Shown here piece by piece: positions 58,466 through 64,000 of a stretch of 64,000 nt of DNA. Made by a program: the position numbers and the translations under genes. This DNA comes from Cenococcum geophilum 1.58. Lineage: Eukaryota; Ascomycota; Dothideomycetes; Gloniales; Gloniaceae. The stretch covers positions 1,426,001-1,490,000 of the forward strand of contig KV748210.1 of the NCBI GenBank assembly GCA_001692895.1. The letters run 5' to 3'. The stretch's first letter is position 1; every line of letters starts with the position of its first letter. Under the pieces are notes generated by a model, which was not told the DNA's origin, did not search any database, and saw only the letters and a list, made by a program, of their open reading frames with translations.

Positions 58466-59405
58466 CTAGTCGGCTTTAAGCTTGCCCAAGATGCCCCGGG
58501 CTATATGACGCATGCCAAGGTTGTACTTGATGGCTCGCTTCTTGGCCGCTGCGCTCTGAGTGAAAGCTGGGGAGCCGCCGAAAGGACCTGCTAGAGCGCT
58601 GTTCTGGAGACGGACGATGCAGGCGTTGCTTGCGCCACCGACGGAGCCCGAGCGGGTCATGCCCGCTGGCATCTGGACTTTTACTGGGAATTCGGTGGTT
58701 GTAGCGTCAGAAAGGTCACCGACACCAATGCCTAGGATGTTTTGGGTGACTTGAGCGGTCTGGAAAGCAGCTGGATCAGTGCCTCTGGATGTGGGGTTGA
58801 CTGCAGCTGTCAGGGAACTGGCTCCGTCTTGGTTTACTTGGCGGAAGGTCATAGTGATGGTTCCATCGTCGGCACAGGTGGGTAGGCCGAAGATGGCACC
58901 AATACCTGCTGTTTTGGCAACACCATCTTCAGTTGTGCCCTTTGGAGTCTTTGTTCCACCGGACGTGGCACCGCCAGCAGCGGCGCCTCCGCTAGTTTTA
59001 CCACCAGCGTTACCACCACTAAGGGCACTGAGAAAGACCTCGCTCCTTGTTAGCAGTAGCATTTCCGCTGCCGCCCATGAACGCTGTAATAGCCTTCGCG
59101 GCATCAACTGGTCCACCGCCGTTCGTTCGGCCAAGAGCGGTGACCTTGTTTGTGCCCAATTCTTTCGAGCGGATGATCGATGTGTCGGCTTCCGAGCCAC
59201 AAGCTGGCGTAGCACAGTCTCGAGGTGTTCCATCCGCAACTACAGCAGGTGAGTGTTTAATCATTGTGAAGGATATACTAGCTGATGTCATACCAGAAAG
59301 ATCTGGCATGGTCACGCCATTAGCACCTTGAATCCTGACGATGACACTGTGAGCAGATGCATAAGCAGCCAAAGCTGCGATCAGGAACGCTGAGGAATAA
59401 TGCAT
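58466..59405 (-). pseudogene. EGH16-like / Gas1-Mas3-type secreted protein, frame-disrupted
   Basis: Reverse-strand gene for a small secreted protein of the EGH16-like (DUF3129) family, known from appressorium-expressed genes of plant-pathogenic fungi and also present in other ascomycetes. A signal peptide of about 18 residues ends ...AAYASA, followed by HSVIVRIQGANGVTMPDLSG and the conserved RDCATPACGSEADTSI and GRTNGGGPVDAAK. A second frame continues the family with LPTCADDGTITMTFRQVN and FPVKVQMPAGMTRSGSVGGA. The two frames are offset by one near 59025-59055, and no plausible intron fits. So either a one-base indel broke the gene or there is a sequencing error. The rest looks well conserved, with a Gly/Ala/Thr-rich linker and a basic C-terminus. 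Confidence 0.8.
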
Positions 59406-59436
59406 TTTGAAATGGGCGTGTGATTCTGGACTGATT

Positions 59437-60290
59437 CAGTGCTCTTATCAATATTCAATATTCGTAAAAGGCCATATTGATATTGATATTGAAAAGATAT
59501 TGAATATTGAATACAGTACAGCCTCAGCATAGCGCTCCATCTGAAAGCAGGCTCCGTACACCCCTGGGCTCTAGTAAAGCTTCAAAATAGCTACTCTCTT
59601 GCGACTGCTCTCTCACCATTATCACCTTCGTGATCCTTGGCGTGGTGTAGTAGATGTCGACTGCTCTCTAGATTTTGCCAAGGCCTCCGAAGCCTCTTGT
59701 ACCACATTCGTCGCCATAAGCCCACATTGAACAGTACCATATTCGATTCTTGCCTTCGCGAATAGCTTTATAAGGGAGAGGATCACGAGAAAGCTGCCAC
59801 GTAGAAGTAGCTAACCAGCGCCTTTTACGAGGCAACTTTGGGGTGGTTACATTTGGTGTAGAGTCGCTCGACAGAGTCAACACGTCGTCGTCGTCGCCAC
59901 CAGAGTGGGTAAATCAATCAGAATTAAGCTCTGAAATAGCAGAGGAGGATGTATCATCATCCCTAATTACGTCGGTAGATAAGGGAGGCATGGCGTTAAT
60001 TAAAGGTAGAGTGTACAGGGGGTTGAGCTCTAGGGGGTGTAAAAATTGTGCGCAATGACTAGCAAGATTTAATTTAATATTTGGTAATTTTTGCTTTCTA
60101 TGGGTTTACCTAACAAATTTGAAACGAGCACGTAGTGTAAGGAGGCCCGAGAGTCATTTACCGATACATCTACCTTATTTTTACCACCTTAACTCTAAAA
60201 ATATTCAATATTCAATATCTTTCAGTATTGAACATATCGTATTGATATTGAATATTCAGTAATCGATATTCGATATTGATAAGAGCACTG
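59437..60290. mobile_element. hAT-derived element with BED-finger transposase remnant
   Basis: Ends are inverted: CAGTGCTCTTATCAATATT (59437) against AATATTGATAAGAGCACTG with small changes (ending 60290). Next to each end are A+T-rich runs of ATATTGAATATT-type repeats. On the reverse strand at 59883-59650 a frame reads TSTWQLSRDPLPYKAIREGK then NRIWYCSMWAYGDECGTRGF. This is like the N-terminal BED-type zinc finger of fungal hAT transposases, but the second finger Cys is replaced and the catalytic core is absent. The 8 bp flanking each end do not match, so an old insertion or imprecise end is possible. Confidence 0.6.
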
Positions 60291-60429
60291 AGATAAAGGA
60301 TTATATGCGTATGCTAAGCTTAAATATACTCGTTATCTGGCGTAGGAGGATATATAAGGGAGGATAGTATTATTGCCTCTATATAGTAAGTTAGAGGCGT
60401 AAATAGCTTAATAGATATAGGCTGTTTAG

Positions 60430-60940
60430 AGTAGCGCGTAAGGGCTTAATTTAGGTTAAAGGGAAAAAGGCCTATAGCCTTAAAGGCGCTTTTAATTAAC
60501 TCTAAATTATATACTTATAGCTAAATCTTACCAAGTATATATAGAAAATAGTCTTTATTAATACTAGTAATACTATAGATAAATATAAGCGCTTAATAAT
60601 TAAAAATATAACTAAGTCTAATAGCTATAGAAGGTATGTTAAATATAAGGGGAAGAAGATTAGTATAATCTTTTTTAACTAACAGAACTTAACAAACTTA
60701 ATATTAATGTGGCTACTATAGCCGTCTATAATTAGAAATTAATAGCCGTTATATTTTCTATTAATTCTATTTTTAACTGCCCTCTTTTATACCTTAGTTT
60801 ATTAGGTATAGCGCTTAAAGTACTCTAGCTATCGCACGCTAAGCTCTTAATTTAACTATCTATTTTTACTTATTGTAATTATACACTTCCCTATAGCCTT
60901 ATTAGCTTCCTACTATAGCGAATCTATATATTAGCGTCCT
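60430..60940 (-). pseudogene. pogo/Fot1-type transposase core, RIP relic
   Basis: On the reverse strand a frame full of TAG/TAA stops reads LIIDGYSSHINIKFVKFC, then LKKIILIFFPLYLTYLL, LLDLVIFLIIKRLYL and LKAPLRL, AFFPLT. This follows the block order of the DDE domain in fungal pogo/Fot1 elements (D-G-H-S-S-H, the LPPHSTH...QPLDVG block, and GF..AG..PFNP). The His and Gln/Asp key residues are changed. The remnant is flanked by degraded A+T-rich DNA from 60291. Confidence 0.65.
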
Positions 60941-61018
60941 TTAAAGATAATAAATAGTAGAATCGTCTGCCTATATATACTAATTATATTAATCTATAAG
61001 ACCTACTCCCTAAAGCCG

Positions 61019-61210
61019 TGTCACGGAACCCCACCGCAGGGGCCTCCATAGGAGAGCCCCGTGCTCTCGCGTACACCTCGCGTACAGCTTATGTCAGCTA
61101 CGCGTAGGTATATNACCTCCTTACGCCCTNNACCCTTANNATNGATCGCGNAANGTCTTNTAGACTCCTCGAATACATACGTCTTGTAGCCACTGCCCCG
61201 TCCCGTGACA
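61019..61210 (+). repeat. 192-bp LTR (5-prime) of a Gypsy element
   Basis: It starts TGTCACGGAACC and ends CCGTCCCGTGACA, giving perfect 8-bp inverted ends TGTCACGG/CCGTGACA with canonical TG...CA. It is notably more G+C-rich than its flanks. It contains several undetermined bases between 61114 and 61155, which suggests assembly trouble in a multicopy repeat. A gag-pol relic in the same orientation follows. The 3-prime LTR would be beyond the window. Confidence 0.75.
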
Positions 61211-64000
61211 TTACGTTGCGCCTTTTTACCACTGACACCCAGCCTACGACCAATTCTATGTCTCTGCAATACTACAGGCGCTGCCAGAAGTAGCGTGCCT
61301 ACGAGTTACCTTACTTTATACTTTTAAGGAACCTATAATAGTAAGACGATATTCCTTACTAGCTACTATATTAAACCTAAAGAATAATCTAATACCTATA
61401 CTTAACCTACGACGCTAATTAATCCTAGGAGAATTTGATTTATTAGCCCTAGCCTTAACCCCTAAGGAGATGGACACCGATAATGTTTTATCTTTTATTA
61501 ACTATATAACTACGGACAAGCAAGCGGAAGGGCTACTACCTATTAAAATTAAAATACGAGACGCCGAGATGTTTATAAAAATAGTAGCATGAGAACCTAA
61601 TAAATACTACCGCCTTCTATAGAACTACTACCTAAAGCTTATATAAGCTAAGATGCGTACTGCCTAAGATCGTAATATTATCTAAGACCTATAAGCTCGC
61701 GAGGCGCTTGCCGATAACACGCGTTAAGAAACCGAAGATGACCTCTGCGTGTCTAAACGCGACATCTAATAGTTAAAGAAGGCTAAGATTGCACTTATTG
61801 CTATAGTCACTAAAAGAGAAGGTATAATTAAATACCTATAATCTTAGCTTAATGAGTATATTCGTAACAACGCTAGACACCTCTCTACTATATATAATGC
61901 TACTTAAGTCTCTACGCCCCCGGCAACTTTACCTACTTAATACTTAATAGAGAGTTAGCGCCGAGCAGCCTTACCTAATAGGAACCCCTACTAAAGCGAC
62001 GATGAAAGCTATAATGACCGAACCTAAGCTGCTACTGTAGGGTCTAATACACGTTACCCTGATCCCCTAGTTTTCTAGGGAGACCGTAAAGAATACAGCT
62101 ACTAAAAGATACAAATCCGCGAGAAACTAACTTAGAGCGCCTGCCTTTTTCCTACGGAAGATACTAAGATTGGCTACATTATCGGGTGAATAAAGGGTAC
62201 ACTATTTAATAGACTCTTCGCCCGATGGGAGACTAATAGCCCCTAGAAGTGGCAGTCCTACTAAGAAGTCCTTAACGATCTTGACCTAATGTACCGCGAC
62301 TATAACCTACTGGCTACCAACTAAGCTAAACTACGTGCTCTAAAGATGAGCCCTACCAAATTATTTAATGAGTTTTATATTAAATTCTAGGAATATACCG
62401 GAGCCCTCGCCTAAGACGATACTAAAGACTAAAAAGATCTCCTTAAAAAAGTTACTTATCGCCTTAGTTACGCAGCCGCCAGCCANAACTATAATAATGT
62501 TTATNATATGGTAGCAGCTATACGGAAGATTAAACGATAACTAAATTAGATCGCTACTGCAAACCCTTGCCCAAAGACCTCCCTATAGAAGCCCTTTAGA
62601 CCTACTAAACTACTGACACCTACTACCCCAAGTAATACTACTGGTCCTAATATCGACCTTTTTATATTAACCTTTCCGTAAAAGCTACTAGATGGAGAAC
62701 GCGAGCTACTCTAGAAGCTAAAGTGTTACTATAGATGTTGTTAAGAAGGCTATTATAGCTATAGCCTAAACTGCCTAATAGTTAGGTTTAGTAGCTGCCG
62801 CCTAATACCTAACCTAGTACCTTGAACACTAAATACATTGCTATGTACTACTACTGTATAAGATAAAGACGCAGTAATAGTAGTAGAGTTGGATACGGAA
62901 ACGGAAAACGCCAAGTCCTAGCCCTAAGTTGTAGGTTGGGACGCCTTAATGATAAGGGGATCTATATATCGGCCTGCTTAATAGATGACTTAGTAAAGAT
63001 AAATAGACGGAAATAGATAGTTTTACCCATAATAGGAACTACTGCCAAAAAATAATATAAAAGCCGTTCTATAATTAATTGCGAAGCTACTAATAAATTT
63101 ATAGATACCTAATTTGTACGTACTTATAACCTACCTACCTTACCCCTTACTAAAGCCCGCGCCCTATAACTTACTAACAGTAGTTATACCGCATAGAAGA
63201 TTACCTATATAGCATAACTCCACCTAGATATAAATGGGCACCAGGAAGAACTCTAGGCCTATATTACACCACTTGCTAACTACCCTATTATCCTCAGAAT
63301 AAACTAGCTCGAATAATACAACCCCGCCATTAACTGGAAAAAGAGAGAAGCAACCTTTAACTCTAAATACTGTAGAGAGACCTGCCTAGGATATAGCCTA
63401 GCCGCCTCTATCTACTCCCTAGGATACCAACCTAAGGAACCCCTTATTACCCTACTTACGACTAACTACTACCACGTAAGTGCCGCGGCCTTCTACCGCA
63501 TAGCACGTAGGAAAGGCTGGACCGTTACCGTAGCCTCCTAATTATAACTATATAAGCTTAATAAAGAACAGAACTACGTCCTCTACAGTAATAGGATAGA
63601 CATAGTTGACCTCCTAGAAAATGATGCCCCTGTAGAACTCTACGGACTTTCACCTTTAGACTTTAAGAAGTTTATAAAGCTTAAAAAAGGACTTACCAAC
63701 GAGGAACTCCGCAAGCTCCTCCCTAAGAGGTACCATGACTTTATTAACGTGTGCTTATAAAAGAGTGTAGATATACTCCCCCCACATCGACCTAATAACT
63801 ATGCCATTAATATTAAATAAGGAAAAACGCTACCCTATAAGAGACCCTACCTAATATTAAAAGACAAACTTCTAGTTGTTAAAAAGTATATTAACAAATA
63901 CCTTGACAAAGGGTTTATTCGCCCTAGTATGTCCCTAGTAGCCGCCCCTATCCTCCTTACTAAGAAGCTAGGAGGAGGTATTTAATTCTGCGTTGACTAT
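61211..64000 (+). mobile_element. Ty3/Gypsy gag-pol relic, RIP-degraded, running off the window
   Basis: The forward strand reads as a Gypsy polyprotein with many stops. A gag capsid lies at about 62070-62510 (FARWETNS, MYRDYNLLATN, ALKMSPTKLFNEFY). A protease region is at about 63070-63400. Its catalytic triad region reads NCEATNKFID, so the Asp of the usual D-[ST]-G-A is Asn and the Gly is Glu, both explicable as G-to-A RIP. It is followed by LANYPIILRINWLEQYNPAI. RT begins near 63720 (FINV, PPHRPNNYAINIK) and reaches KGFIRPSMSLVAAPILLTKK and FCVDY at the window's edge. Bases 62486 and 62505 are undetermined. The element is non-functional as read. Confidence 0.85.

Noticed and set aside
1..64000. 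CRISPR array, rRNA operon or tRNA genes
   Set aside because: No spaced identical repeats of CRISPR type, and no tRNA cloverleaf or rRNA sequence that I could recognise by eye. A covariance-model scan would settle the tRNA question.

Overview
The window is nuclear DNA of a filamentous ascomycete (Pezizomycotina). The genes carry short spliceosomal introns of about 45-90 nt with GT-AG (one GC-AG) borders. The protein set is fungal: mitofusin Fzo1, a Tul1/Dsc1 RING ligase, a KTR mannosyltransferase, a GH72 glucanosyltransferase, a Pom1-type kinase and an EGH16-like secreted protein. Transposon relics carry the mark of repeat-induced point mutation (RIP): TpA-rich sequence, with CAG, CAA, CGA and TGG codons turned into stops. 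I could not fix the class.

Layout. 1-5.6 kb: RIP-degraded Ty3/Gypsy debris in both orientations. 5.6-8.2 kb: gene-free, with three short arrays of a 12-bp minisatellite. 8.3-33.2 kb: gene-rich euchromatin with a PP2C phosphatase, ESCRT-III Vps2, mitofusin Fzo1, the Tul1/Dsc1 ubiquitin ligase, a DUF4604 protein, a KTR mannosyltransferase, an unrecognised 878-residue membrane protein, Ran-binding protein 1, the YEATS protein Taf14 and a plasma-membrane syntaxin (Sso). 34.6-44.1 kb: accessory, transposon-rich island. It holds the C-terminal half of a Tc1/mariner transposase relic, an argininosuccinate synthase copy with one unclear junction, a broken SANT/Myb-repeat gene, a large broken gene of unknown function, a fold-back element around a larger 12-bp minisatellite, an LTR remnant and the N-terminal half of a Tc1/mariner relic. 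44.9-56.7 kb: a second gene block with a GPI-anchored GH72 enzyme, a YchF-type GTPase (YGR210C-like), a Pex30-family peroxin and a Pom1/DYRK kinase. 57.7-64 kb: a hAT-like MITE with 8-bp target duplication, a frame-broken EGH16-like gene, a hAT-derived element with a BED-finger remnant, a pogo/Fot1 relic, and a Gypsy element with a 192-bp LTR running off the right edge.

The housekeeping genes form no pathway cluster. They cover separate membrane and growth functions (vesicle fusion, ESCRT, mitochondrial fusion, Golgi glycosylation and protein quality control, wall remodelling, peroxisomes, polarity). I joined exons by eye, and the totals quoted for the well-supported genes are multiples of three.

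I found no convincing new multi-gene system. The observations most worth following are: a 103-bp tandem duplication at the Pom1 start whose 14-bp filler matches the kinase coding region 3.8 kb away and which creates an overlapping upstream ORF; the two complementary Tc1 halves bracketing the accessory island; and the 12-bp minisatellite family seeded at several sites.
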